A DNA stretch of 24,753 nucleotides from contig JAMQCK010000402.1 in NCBI GenBank assembly GCA_024196135.1, positions 1-24,753 on the forward strand. The letters run 5' to 3'. This document shows positions 8,737-18,318 of this stretch, piece after piece. The translations under genes and the position numbers were made by a program. Under the pieces are notes generated by a model that did not search any database, was not told the origin of the DNA, and saw only the letters and a list, made by a program, of their open reading frames with translations. Position 1 is the first letter of the stretch, and every line of letters starts with the position of its first letter. This DNA comes from Pleurotus ostreatus/Saccharomyces cerevisiae fusant (taxonomy: Eukaryota; Opisthokonta).

Positions 8737-11125
8737 TCGTACCATCCATCCTCCTCGTATGAAGGGTAATAAGCGGGAGGCGCGTTATCGTGCGAAGGAT
8801 CCTGGTTCGACGCCGAAGGGAATCCCTGCTCGTAGTGCGGATAGTGATGGATATTCCCAATCATTCCAGGGTTCAGGAAGGGGGCATGGAGTCCCGCGGG
8901 AGGGGAATACGACCAACTGTGGGGAGCCGGTGGAGGGTATGCGGTTGGCGTCGTGTAAGGGTTTGGTGGCGCGTCATATGGCTGGGGCATTTCGTAGGAA
9001 TGAGCGTACCATCCGCCGGGTGCGTATTGAGGCGGCGCGTATTGCTGGTAGGTGTGCGGCGGCTGATGCGATACCATATAGTGCGGACTCTGCAGTGAGT
9101 CATCCAGCCGCGATGAGGTGGCGGCCATTCGTTCCTCCAGTGGAAGTTGCATCGCTTGACTTCCGGAGCGCATCGAGGAAGAAGTGGGAGCGGACGCAAT
9201 AGCAAGCGATGGACCAGCAAGCGCAACTTCGTTTGAGCCATCTTGAGTGTTAGACGGGCGAGCGTGGTCGTGGGTTGTAACGTCGCCGTGGCGCCTGCCG
9301 CCATGACCGCGAAGACCGAAATTCGATGGAGGACTTGACGACTCAAAAGCATGCGGCGAAGCCGAGCCATCCGGCGACACGTTGCTCGATGAAGTCGCAG
9401 CAGCCGCATTTTCGCGCTCGATTCGAGCCAACGTATCAGATCCGTATTGCGTGCGCCGCCTCAAGTCGCATTCACGTCCGAAACGGAAAGGCGCCTGCTG
9501 TACGATCGGTCGCTCCTGCTTGCTATGCCACGCAGCGTGCCGGGAGGTTACTGGCTCATCGCCTTGGACGAGATCGTCGCCGTTTTGCGCGTTCGCACTA
9601 GCGTCGTTGCTCGGGCTCGCGTTGTCGACTGGACCTTCGTCGCTTGAACTCGTTCCAGTTGACCTCGTTCCGGAGGGGGCGTCCAAGTCCGTGCCAGACG
9701 AGCCCGCTTGCGCCGCATTCTCAGTCTCCGCAGGTAATCGCAAGATCCAGTTGGAGTGCGTCAGAGTGAAATATTCGTGACCTGCTTCAGCGTGCTTATG
9801 CTTTTTGGCGGAGGTCTTAGGGTCCTTAGGCCTGCGCGTGCGCGATTGCTTCTGCTCCTGGCGCGACTGCTTCTTGTCGTGATGCGACTGCTTCTTGGCG
9901 GGTACCCCGGCGCCGGAGTCCGCCGCCTTGCGCTTCTTGGACGAGGGGGCAGGTGCTTGCGGCGTGCACGACGATGGAAATGGGCCTGCGTTAGCGATGG
10001 CGCTCGGCGAGGACGATGGGTCTGGGTCTGTAGAACGTAGGTGTCGAGCGAAGGCACTGGTTTCGGGCGCCGTCGATGTCGTAGCGGGATGAGTTCGAAT
10101 AACATCCGATGCAGGTACAGGAGGTAGACGACGCATACCGGATGCACCACTCATATCGAAGGGAGAAGGCACGAGTTCAGCGCCGACCGCACGGCGACGA
10201 TAGAGGGCACTGTCTTCAGGGATCGTCAATCCAGCGACGACCAGCGCGCTGCGATCGACATCGTTGAAGTCGCCAGCGGCAAGGAACTCATGCGGGGGTG
10301 TCGCGCTACGAACATCAACGTCAGCCAAGTTGACACCCTGCCATGCACTGCGTACTCACCTCTGATTCGGCGACACCTGAGTCGTCGTGTCGACCGCTCC
10401 GATCCAATGTTCCACGTTGGACGGTGGCGTAGGCGTGTCCTCGACCGCGAGGTCCTTTTCTCTGTCCTTCTTCGTCTCCTTTTGCAACTCGTTGTTGTCG
10501 TCCGTGCTCGGCGCGTGGTCAACCAAGCCATTCACCGGTCCGAGCTCGACCAGCGTGGCACTTGTGCCCGTGTTCGAGTTCGACCCGCCGGATGGCGCTC
10601 TCATATGCGTGTTTGAGCGGGAAGGGACGACGGTGGACTCCTCGAATTCACCGCTTGTCATGTGATCGCCGTATTCCCATGGTGCCTTCAAGTCGTGTTG
10701 CCCTTCGTAGTTATACTTGTGGATGGGAGGCGGGACTGGTGGCAGAGAGCCGAAAGGAACCGCGAGACTGTTGGCGAGTGCGACATCTTGAGCGCGAAGG
10801 GAGGACTGCCGGAAGCAGGCTTGGCCGGTGAGCTGGCTCCGCGGATCATTGCTGAGCATGCCAAAGCTCGCCTCATCCCAGTGCTGGTTGTTGGGGCCGA
10901 GTCCTTGCTGTTGGATCTGTAAATGCGCCGTCAGCGCCTATAGATCCTCGTCGGTGTACTATGTACTCCTGTATACCAATTATCGAGCATGTTCTGAGAG
11001 GGCAAGTCTTCGTATCCCCACGCGGCTAAGCCTCCTTCACCGACGCCCTTCATGAAAGCGTCGAACACCGCGGGGTCGATGATGCCTTCGGGGCTCTGGT
11101 GGTTGTAGTTGGTGTTGTTGACCAT
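8733..11125 (-). CDS. Hypothetical disordered protein with NLS-like basic block, 762 aa
   Basis: Exons 11125-10967, 10916-10360 and 10305-8733 (stop TAG). Introns: 10917-10966 (50 bp, GTACAT...TTACAG, CTGAC branch) and 10306-10359 (54 bp, GTGAGT...TCGTAG, CTGAC branch); phases close exactly. For the first intron a nearer donor (GTATAC) would create a stop, so GTACAT is used. The start context is AACATGG. Residues about 1-50 are a short ordered-looking segment (IIDPAVFDAFMKG). Residues about 362-410 are strongly basic (KKRKAAD...KKQSHHDKKQ...KKHKH), resembling a multipartite nuclear localisation signal. The last ~110 residues are Pro/Tyr/His-rich (QQYAPPQYAPGGWY) and end in EEDGWYD. The rest is Ser/Ala/Asp-rich. 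No DNA-binding or catalytic domain is recognised. A nuclear regulatory or RNA-related scaffold is plausible but inferred from composition only. An AT-rich stretch just past the stop may hold the 3'-end signal. Confidence 0.72.
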
Positions 11126-11400
11126 GTTGTCGTTCGGCTGCTTGATAGAAAGTATCTGTGCGCGTCGTCAGCGCACGCGTCGAACAAAGACACCGTCGGA
11201 CCACGCACCGTTCTGCGTTCAACTCGGTTTATGTCTTCGTAAGGTGACTTGAAGCTTGTCTCTCCTTAGTCTTCTAGTCGAGTTGAGCAAAAGCGGCAGC
11301 GAGGAAGAGGCAGAGATGCAGAGCAGTGAAGCGCGGTGTGGTTGAAGTGTGAACGGATGGAAATGGAAATGCGCCCGCGACGTGACCTTCACCGGCATCC
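11126..11400 (-). promoter_or_regulatory. 5'UTR with intron, and presumed promoter, of the 762-aa gene
   Basis: A 53-bp intron, 11156-11208 (donor GTGCGT, branch GCTGAC, acceptor GCACAG), lies 30 bp upstream of ATG 11125. The exon before it has no ATG in frame back to a TAA, so it is most simply 5'UTR. Further upstream (11260-11360, read on the minus strand) the DNA is CT-rich and lacks coding signature, as expected of a fungal promoter/leader. An alternative is an undetected upstream coding exon. Confidence 0.45.
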
Positions 11401-11534
11401 GCCGAACGCCGCCCCCTGCCCAAGCGCTGCGCGTCCTCGTGTCCTGCCACCCAAAGGACGCCCACGCATGTGTAAGCAGGTCTGAGAAAGCCGTCAGTCA
11501 TGACTTGAGCCGGTTGGAATAGGCGCGTACCTCA

Positions 11535-11915
11535 ATGGGAACGGTGGGCGATGGTTTCGCGTTTCTGGCGCGAGGACCGTCGACTGCACGCAAAGTTGTA
11601 TATTTGGTGCGTGGTTATGAGCCTTCCAATGCCATAAAATATTGTCGTAGGATGTTGGGAAGCGTACTGACGAAGCTTGGAGGCACGCATCTGCTGTCGA
11701 AGGTCGGGAGTTGTCAATTTCCCGAGGGACGGCGCTGTGGCATTCTACCCTGCGACGAGGGCTTAGTAGAGCGGTCGTCGAGCGAGCTCTTCATGCCACG
11801 GTACATGAAGGGCGTAGCCAAAGTCGCCGACGCCGCACTGTTATATGCAACTGAGCACGGCGTCTATGACCTGGCTGTGCCGTTCACGTACCCTCCACAG
11901 CTTCTTCGACTTTGA
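11535..11915 (+). CDS. Doubtful ORF, 126 aa, divergent from the 762-aa gene
   Basis: An uninterrupted frame runs from ATG 11535 to TGA 11913-11915, head-to-head with the 762-aa gene. Composition is partly protein-like (KVADAALLYATEHGVYDLAVP). No family, signal peptide or membrane segment is recognised. An alternative reading has a 44-bp intron (GTGCGT...CGTAG) near the start of the frame that would shift it. In GC-rich DNA a frame of this length can be chance, so it is listed as a weak candidate only. Confidence 0.22.
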   Translation: MGTVGDGFAFLARGPSTARKVVYLVRGYEPSNAIKYCRRMLGSVLTKLGGTHLLSKVGSCQFPEGRRCGILPCDEGLVERSSSELFMPRYMKGVAKVADAALLYATEHGVYDLAVPFTYPPQLLRL

Positions 11916-11955
11916 CTAGCTCTATGACGCCCACGTCTATTGATCTTAATTAGCA

Positions 11956-12243
11956 TCACTCTGAACAAAAGGCCGTGAGTACGTGAAGCTCGTTCATGAA
12001 TGGGTCGCTCACAGCATGCCAGGAGTCAACACTGACTTCGCTCGCACGCCCTTTGTTCTGCGCCGTCAGAGCGTTCCTGCAGCGTGCGAGATCGCGACAC
12101 CCTGAGTTCCTCCTCGTCATGCCACTCAGCTCGGCCCCTGTGCGGTGTGCGCAGGGCACGACGCTCGCCAGCCCAGTTGGCCAGAGCCACCGCCTGCGCC
12201 CGGGGCAACCCCGCTGTACGACAGACGCCGGAGCACACTTCGA
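11956..12243 (-). other. Overlapping minus-strand open frames, possible decayed gene
   Basis: Two minus-strand frames overlap here. One ends at 11956 (protein-like tail SVDSWHAVSDPFMNELHVL). The other is richer in Glu/Arg/Ala (AVALANWAGERRALRT). No consensus intron joins them. They lie downstream of the candidate small gene at 12731-13178 on the same strand and could be further exons or remnants of it. No family is recognised. Confidence 0.18.
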
Positions 12244-12260
12244 CCCGTATCCGTGCCGAG

Positions 12261-12314
12261 CATCTTGGGATTCGAGGTGAGCACGCGCATCTTGGGATCC
12301 GAGATGAGCTCGCG
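12261..12314. repeat. 27-bp tandem duplication
   Basis: Two copies, 12261-12287 and 12288-12314, share the core CATCTTGGGAT(T/C)CGAG and differ at a few positions. This is the leftmost member of the minisatellite-rich tract. Confidence 0.8.
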
Positions 12315-12485
12315 ATTCTGTGATCTCGACAATACCCTTACCTCTATACAGGACCAGAACTTGGCCTCATGCGGTGCCACAGCCTCAGCGTTCACCGAGC
12401 GCAGGATCCACGACGGACAAGCTGCTACGAATGCCGCGCCCGGACAATCCGCTTCCCCACGATATCAGAAGGCTGCGCCAGAAGC

Positions 12486-12551
12486 CCGGCAGCGCATCCA
12501 GCACTAGCCGGCAGCGCATCTAGTACTAGCCGGCAGTGCATCCAGTACTAG
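12486..12551. repeat. 22-bp minisatellite, three copies
   Basis: Units 12486-12507, 12508-12529 and 12530-12551 (CCGGCAGCGCATCCAGCACT + AG) differ by single substitutions. Confidence 0.9.
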
Positions 12552-12730
12552 CATGCATGCCGAAGGTGAGTACACGTAGTGCATGGAATAGAACCAGTCG
12601 CTCACCGACTCGCAAGCCGCCTTCGCCACAGCGTCCTATCCTCGATCGCCAACGCAAGATCCCCTCGCACCCACGAAGACGCATCAATTGCCCATACGAC
12701 GAGGCTTCGCGCACTGCCGAGGCGACAAGT

Positions 12731-13178
12731 CTATGCGGCGCCAGCACGCCAACGACCTTGCCCGTCAGGAGAGAGGAGCGCCGTCATCTCGTTGCCACCG
12801 CCCACAAGAAACTGGTGCTGAAAAATCTCGAACCCTCCCGCGCACGCATCAGCGGTGAAGTTCGGCCGTCCTACGCAAACTGGAAATCCACGCAGTCCAC
12901 TACCCACCCGCAGCTTCGACGTATCTTTGACACGCAGAGACTGCAGAACATTGGAAAGCGCCGTGTGTATCTCACATCGGAAGATATACACCCCCAAGAC
13001 GAGGCGTATTCTGCGCACACAGGTCAGTAAAGGAATTGAGCGAAGAACCGGAAGAGCTTACATATTGTCGGCCCTGTCCTGGCTGTAGCTGTTGTGAAGA
13101 CGGCATCTGACGACGTTCGGTCAGAATGAATGCCACAGCAGCGCTATGGAGACTCACAAATTCGTCGGACGCTCGCAT
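12731..13178 (-). CDS. Candidate small four-exon gene, 98 aa, unknown function
   Basis: From ATG 13178 the minus strand reads as exons 13178-13158, 13106-13062, 13010-12990 and 12940-12731 (stop TAG). The introns are 51, 51 and 49 bp. Their donors GTGAGT, GTAAGC and GTATAT and acceptors GTCAG, GCGCAG and TGCAG are near-consensus, and the first two have CTGAC branch sites. All junctions are phase 0. The product starts MRASDEFMPSSQQLQPGQGR and continues through VGSGLRGFPVCVGRPNF and a Gly-rich stretch to RWRAGAA. No domain is recognised. Three consecutive good introns within 240 bp are hard to obtain by chance, which is the main support. Weaknesses: very short exons, no homology call, and introns whose length is a multiple of three, so an unspliced reading is possible. 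It lies between minisatellites. Confidence 0.38.
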
Positions 13179-13388
13179 GTTCGTACGCAGAGGCGTATCG
13201 AATCAGCATTGCCATTCTACATCGAGCCCCACTCGTGGGTGAGCAGCCCCAAGGCGCCCATAGTACGCTCGTCGTGGAGGTTGACCAGAAGAGTTCGCAG
13301 CCCGACAATCCTCCCGTCCAACATGCATCGAGCCATCCCACACGAACACAACCGAGGCTTTGAGGCAAAAAGAAGTTTTTCATTTCGT

Positions 13389-13417
13389 TAGGTGAGTGTA
13401 ACTACTCACCTACCTAC
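13389..13417. repeat. Hairpin plus dispersed motif, copy 2 (inverted)
   Basis: TAGGTGAGT (13389-13397), a 6-nt loop and ACTCACCTA (13404-13412) form a perfect 9-bp stem. The right side overlaps CTACTCACCTACCTAC (13402-13417), the exact reverse complement of the motif at 5562-5577. It could be a terminal inverted repeat or a cryptic splice donor. Confidence 0.55.
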
Positions 13418-14657
13418 AACAACCGCGACGACACGTTCAGTCCAAGATTCGCGCCTTGCGCATACCCAAGGTCAGGGCGGTCCGCCCACCGCATCGCTCT
13501 ACTAGCCGGACCGCCGCCTCGTCCGTTAGACGAGGCGTAGCGGTCTATCAGCCGTCCAGAGGACCACACCTATGCTCGTTCGACCTCCCGCAGCATTCTC
13601 TTCGCCTGCTTACCTATCATGTCCCTACGACGCTATGGCCCACGCAAGGCGCGAACCACATCACCTTCAAGCGCCCCCCCCTCCTTCTAGCGTTTCCGGC
13701 GATAGGTTGCCTGGGCATCAGTCCTCGGATAGAGACAGACTCACCGATTGGCCTGTCCAGCTTCGTAGGTCCGTCGAGAGACCACGACGACGCGTAAGCC
13801 GACGAAGGACGGGCATGCACACCCGATTCGAGTGGTCCCTGAGCACATCAACAGCATGCACATACACTCGAAAGCGCATATAATCGAACTCGGAGGGACG
13901 AGAACACATAGACGCCACCTCGCAGCAGACGCGCACGCAGGCCCAGCAACATAGACCGGCGACGACTCGGATTGCGCAGGCACGAAGGTGCGGCGCGCGC
14001 AATTGAAGGCTGCCAGGCTCTGGTGACGTCGATGCCGACCTTGGTTCGTCAAGAGCTCGATGTGCCAGCCAGCCTCATCGAATGAGAGGGCGCGAAGTGC
14101 GCCATCGGGTAGGTGCTCGCGGCACGTCCTTGGCATGCCATCGGAGCCAACACGGAGAGCGCTCGCCAGGGCCGCTCCCGCATGTTGACATAGCGCGCCG
14201 CGCCTGGGACAGGCACGGGTACGCGTCGAGACTCGAGCCAGTCGCGTGAAGCGATGTACGCGAGGGAGAGCGGCGTCGATGTAATGCTCTGGGATATGTG
14301 CTTCGAGGTCGGCCGTTCCGCGGTCGACGCCGGAGTCGATCAGGTCCCTTCAGAGCGCTCTTGGCCGCGCACAAGTGCGTAAGACGGCGGGACTTGCGCG
14401 TTTAGGACGGGAATATGCATCGATCGTGTAGAGGGCACGTCGACCATACGGCAGTGAGCCGCATGCGCGGGCATAGCCAACACTCTGTTGAACGATTTGG
14501 GCCAGGGATCACCAAGGCGACGCGTCGAGGGCTTCGAGGGGATGCGCCCCTCGGTCTTGAGCCCGGCTCGCTCTACCTGAAGTCGCGGGTCTCATCCCTC
14601 GGCATCGCGGATCGCGTCCCCAGCTTCGCTAGGCGTCCATCGCAGTCGCAGGTAACG
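13418..14657. other. No confident gene; frames open on both strands
   Basis: This GC-rich stretch has several short frames open at once on both strands. The best looking are on the minus strand at about 14056-14336 (for example RDWLESRRVPVPVPGAARYV) and on the plus strand at about 14190-14384 (for example GVDVMLWDMCFEVGRSAVD). They overlap on opposite strands, lack convincing start codons and splice contexts, and match no family I know. I see no RNA gene here. Confidence 0.3.
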
Positions 14658-14753
14658 CCCTCCGTCACTGCCAGGCGCTCACCCTCCGTCACTGCCAGGC
14701 GCGCACCCTCCGTCACTGCCAGGCGCGCCCCCTCCGTTACTGCCAGTCGCGCG
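14658..14753. repeat. 24-bp minisatellite, four copies
   Basis: Units 14658-14681, 14682-14705, 14706-14729 and 14730-14753 share the core CCCTCCGTCACTGCCAGGCG. Divergence is greatest in the last unit, as in many decaying arrays. Confidence 0.9.
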
Positions 14754-14845
14754 CCCCCGCGTCGTTGATGACGCCCCCTCCTTCTCCGGCGCCGCCAGCA
14801 GCGCCTCGCTGGACTCGTTGACAGCGCCACCGACAGAGCTGATCG

Positions 14846-14905
14846 CGTTCCCGATGGAGCATACGCGTTCCCGATGGAGCATACGCGCTCCCGATGCAGC
14901 ATATG
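14846..14905. repeat. 20-bp minisatellite, three copies
   Basis: CGTTCCCGATGGAGCATACG occurs at 14846-14865 and 14866-14885. A variant is at 14886-14905. Confidence 0.9.
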
Positions 14906-14918
14906 CGTCCTCGAGGAA

Positions 14919-14980
14919 ACTAGTCATCTTCCCTCGAGGGAGCTTATCATCTTCCCTCGAGGGAACTTGTCATCTTCCCT
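14919..14980. repeat. 23-bp minisatellite, 2.7 copies
   Basis: Units 14919-14941, 14942-14964 and a partial copy 14965-14980 share the core TCATCTTCCCTCGAGGGA. The palindrome CCCTCGAGGG lies in each full unit. Confidence 0.88.
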
Positions 14981-15095
14981 GAAATTCAACGGCCGTCGCT
15001 AGTAGCGGGCTGCGTCTCCTTGAGCCTACGCCACCGTGCACTCAGGTCATAAAGCCTGCCCACCCCGCCCGCGTCGAGTGCGTGAAGCCGGCTCG

Positions 15096-15197
15096 CGAAG
15101 CATGCGCGCCGGGCTCACGAAGCTTGCGCGCCGAGCTCACCAAGCGTGCGCGCCGGGCTCACGCAGCGTGCGCGCCGGGCTCACGCAGCTTGCGCGC
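15096..15197. repeat. 22-bp minisatellite, 4.6 copies
   Basis: Units start at 15096, 15118, 15140, 15162 and 15184, with core AGCNTGCGCGCCGGGCTCA. Each contains the alternating purine-pyrimidine run TGCGCGC. Confidence 0.9.
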
Positions 15198-15240
15198 ACC
15201 TAGCTTATAAAGAGCAAGGGTACGCGTGGTGGTCTTGTGC

Positions 15241-15431
15241 GCGGAAGGGGAGGGGACTGTCGACGCGGAAGAGGAGGGGTCCGTCGACGCGGAAGGGGAG
15301 CGGTCCGTCGACGCGGAAGGGGAGCGGTCCGTCGACGCGGAAGGGGAGAGGTCCGTCGACGAGGAAGGGGAGGGGCACGTCGACGCGGAAGGGGAGAGGT
15401 CCGTCGACGCGGGAGGGAGGGGTCCGTCGAC
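15241..15431. repeat. 24-bp minisatellite, eight copies (longest array)
   Basis: Seven 24-bp units from 15241 and one 23-bp unit ending 15431 share GCGGAAGGGGAG plus a GTCGAC end. The plus strand is purine- and G-run-rich between the GTCGAC blocks. The unit is eight codons without stops, so frames stay open on both strands through the array. One plus frame, 15146-15865, would give a 239-aa repeat protein, but there is no independent sign that it is a gene. Confidence 0.93.
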
Positions 15432-15688
15432 GAATGCCGACTCTTGCATGGTGCGAGTGGTGGTCTTGCTGGAGCGCGAGTGCCGAGTCTGATTCGAAAG
15501 CGATTGGTAGCCTTGCTCAAGCGCGCGAATCTTCCTCGAAAGCGAGTACCGAGTCTGACTTCAGGGTGGGTGCCGAATCTTCCTCAAGCGCGAGCGTCAA
15601 GCCTTACTCGAGGGCGAGCATCGAGAATCAAGCATCGCGGCGGACGGGATGGCGGTGGGTGATGCGAGGTGCTCAATTCGCGGTGGCC

Positions 15689-15760
15689 TTGCTCGAGGAC
15701 GAGGACCGACTCTTGCTCGAGGGCGAGAAGCGACTCTTGCTCGAGGTCGATGACCGACTC
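15689..15760. repeat. 24-bp minisatellite, three copies
   Basis: Units 15689-15712, 15713-15736 and 15737-15760 have the pattern TTGCTCGAGGNCGANNANCG + ACTC. A looser, related GAGTNCCGAGTCT-type periodicity precedes it at about 15477-15620. Confidence 0.88.
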
Positions 15761-16244
15761 TTGCTCATGCGCGTGCGCAGTGTCGACGCGGATGCTGGCG
15801 CAGTGTCGACGCGGATGACCGTCTCCACGTCGCGGGGCATCGGTCTTGACCCCCGGCATCGCTAGTCGCGTCCATCAGCGTCGCTGGCCACTGATTCCTA
15901 CGCATCGCATCCCGATGTTCGCATGAAGCGTTCCCGGTCGTTTCCCAAGGCGTCACTGGTCGCGCTGCCGAGCTTATTGGAAGCGATCCGTCGGCGTCGC
16001 TAGTCGACCTGGACGACTGACCGCCCCTTGGCGATGCGCGCTTCGAGGGGATGATGCGGATGGTCGGCTTGCGGGAGAGCTTGCGCGCCGCGATCGTGCT
16101 CTAGGACGAGGGAAGGGGCGATGGTCTTGGTCGTGAGGTCTGCGCGTCTCTAGCTCGTGAGGAGGGATATGGGGTAGGTTCTTGCCCGAGGACGGGTACA
16201 CGACAGTGCCGCGCTCGAGGAGGGGAAGGGGGACCGAGGTTCAA

Positions 16245-16307
16245 CATGTCGAGGTACGTGGTAGCGATGTCGAAGGACGCGGTAGCGATGTCGAAGGACG
16301 CGTTAGC
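16245..16307. repeat. 21-bp minisatellite, three copies
   Basis: Units 16245-16265, 16266-16286 and 16287-16307 share the core ATGTCGAAGGACGCGGTAGC. The flanks 15866-16244 and 16308-16440 show no gene. Confidence 0.9.
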
Positions 16308-16440
16308 GATGTTGAGGGTGAAGGGGACGCGTCGACGGTCTCGTTCAGCTTGCGAGGGGATGAAGGTGGGTGCTGAGATGCGTTCCGTCGTCCAAGCTCA
16401 ACGCGTGAGCTAACCGAGTTTCCAGGACCATCTACAGACC

Positions 16441-16510
16441 TGAAGAGACGCGTCGGAGCGCCCCATGTCTGAAGAGACACGTCGGAGCGCCCCATGTCTG
16501 AAGAGACGCG
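16441..16510. repeat. 29-bp minisatellite, 2.4 copies
   Basis: Units 16441-16469 and 16470-16498 differ at one position. A partial third copy runs to 16510. The core is CGTCGGAGCGCCCCATGTC. The near identity suggests a recent duplication. Confidence 0.92.
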
Positions 16511-16667
16511 TTAGCCAATGCCTCATCGTCATACGCAGACCACGCACCTCGTTAGTGAGCCTCATCGCTCAAAGTCCATGCGCCTTATTGTCTTTCGGCC
16601 CGCTGCTATGTCCTCCCTCGTCAACTCCGCTAGCCGCACTGTGATCATCGTGGTGTTGGTCCCAATC

Positions 16668-16715
16668 GACTCCGCCAACGTAGCCCGCCAATTGACTCCG
16701 CCAACGTAGACCGCC
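16668..16715. repeat. 26-bp tandem duplication
   Basis: GACTCCGCCAACGTAGCCCG begins at 16668 and is repeated from 16694 with one substitution. No gene is seen between 16511 and 17256. Confidence 0.82.
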
Positions 16716-17256
16716 ATTCGTCGTCCTCCAAGGTCGCCAGCGAAAAGCTTCCGCGCTTTCCAGCCGATCCGTCGTCAGGTTCGACTGCGTTGTGCATTCC
16801 AGGGTGCGCCCTCCTCAACCGCAGTCCGCAGGTCCGTGTATACGCTCTCTTCTTCTCGACGAGCTCGCTGGTCAAACCCTTCCGCTAGATCGACCTCCCT
16901 CCCTCGTTCCTTGGCCTATGAGGTAGGATCGCCGTCGTCAAGGTGATGAGGAGAAGCCCGAGGCTGTGCTCTTGTATTCCTCCGCGCTCGCGAGGGTCAT
17001 GTCCAGCGTCCGGGGTAAGCTGAGCTCTCCAGACTGCGCTCGCTCGGAGGGATGGAGGACCGCATGGGTATGTCGAACACAAGGCGAGTTGATTGAGGTC
17101 AAGATCCACACACAGACGCCCAACAAGGAATGTCTGCAGGGTTTAGAGTCCGGGCGTGGTGATGAGGGTGGGCTCATGTGCTGGGGAGACGGAGCGCGCG
17201 CGGAGGTCGGCTTTCCGGACAAGACATCCCGAACTGCCTGATTTAGACTTATGGGC

Positions 17257-17631
17257 CTAGCGGAATGGTCCGGTGGCAAGTCGAACAGCAGGTTGTGGAC
17301 GATGTTCTGCTCGCCGAAAAGCTTTCAAGACTTCAAAAATAAGAGAAAGTAGTGGTATATTGTATATAGAGCCTACTACATTGTCAAAGTACAATGAAAA
17401 CCAATGGAACATATTTTTCTCCGCCAAGGTGTGATATTCGCGTGATGCGCACGTCCCTCGGCCAAACAAGAACACGCGGGCCAAAATCGTCATTATCCGC
17501 ATGCCTATCTGGCTGAGTACATAAGGTCTCGCCGTCCCTTCCTGGTTATAATCTCGCCCGCCCCTCCTCGCCACTTTTTTCCCGACATTTTTTGCTAAAG
17601 AGCTTTCGCCTGCTCTCGAGGTCGTCGCCAT
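17257..17631 (-). CDS. Weak ORF, 124 aa, in an AT-rich island
   Basis: ATG 17631 to TAG 17257-17259 on the minus strand. It crosses the most AT-rich part of this tract (about 17318-17420), where stops are expected more often, yet the frame stays open. The predicted protein starts basic (KNVGKKVARRGGRD) and has two moderately hydrophobic stretches (IMTILARVFLF and NIPLLSLIFEVL). No family is recognised and no convincing intron is seen. It could be a lineage-specific small gene or a chance frame. Its base composition differs from both flanks, which might mark an inserted segment or a promoter-like island. Confidence 0.22.
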   Translation of the reverse strand: MATTSRAGESSLAKNVGKKVARRGGRDYNQEGTARPYVLSQIGMRIMTILARVFLFGRGTCASREYHTLAEKNMFHWFSLYFDNVVGSIYNIPLLSLIFEVLKAFRRAEHRPQPAVRLATGPFR

Positions 17632-18261
17632 CGCTTTCCATAACGCGTAACCCTATGCCCTGCTCGACGACTAGCGCCTTTCGGCAATGTTAGGTGTAGG
17701 ATGGGATGAATGGGCGCGTCGAACAAGCTCTGGCGAAGTCAATACGAGCACAACGAGGCCAATACAAGCTTCCCAACGAGGTCAATAGCAAGCCCGTCGA
17801 GGTCGCCCGGAACCGGAGAAGCAGATGATGATGGGCGAGAGCAAGAGGGGTCGGGACGAAGGTGCGTGGTCTGGGAATGTGAATCATGGCGAAAGCTGAC
17901 GAGGGTTCCTCAGTGACCGTCTGGACGCTGCAGAGTTGTCTTGATGAGGATGGATGTCCCGAGGAGCGCTTCGGGACGATGCAAGCCCGCGATGATCGAT
18001 GACCCCCTCCCCTTCGACCGCGGGTGGCCTACGTCAACTTCGAGGACCTCACCATTGACGACGGGACCCGATACGATCCCCCTCATGACGGTCGGTAACG
18101 ACATGGCCGACGCTACTTGAAGACATCGCCAACGAAGAAGACATCGCCAACGAATAACTGTCCCGCCAACAAAGAAGTGTCTCGCCCACGAGGACGACCC
18201 GCTCCCCGTTGATGCACGCTCTCGCCAAGAAGGGAAACCTCACCGGACGAACGAGCTCCTC

Positions 18262-18318
18262 GCTATACGCAAGGCACATTGCCATACGCACGGCCCATCG
18301 CCATACGCAAGGCCCATC
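18262..18318. repeat. 19-bp minisatellite, three copies
   Basis: Units 18262-18280, 18281-18299 and 18300-18318 share the core GCCATACGCAAGGCCCATC. A two-copy repeat around GAAGACATCGCCAAC lies nearby at about 18119-18152. No gene is seen in 17632-18463. Confidence 0.88.

Noticed and set aside
12126..13091. Plus-strand frames such as 12536-13030
   Set aside because: They conflict with the better-supported minus-strand spliced model and with the 22-bp repeat, and match no known family.
15146..15865. 239-codon plus-strand frame with Arg/Lys/Gly/Pro/Ser repeats
   Set aside because: It is open only because the 24-bp repeat units are multiples of three without stops. Other frames on both strands are open too, and there is no splice or start evidence.
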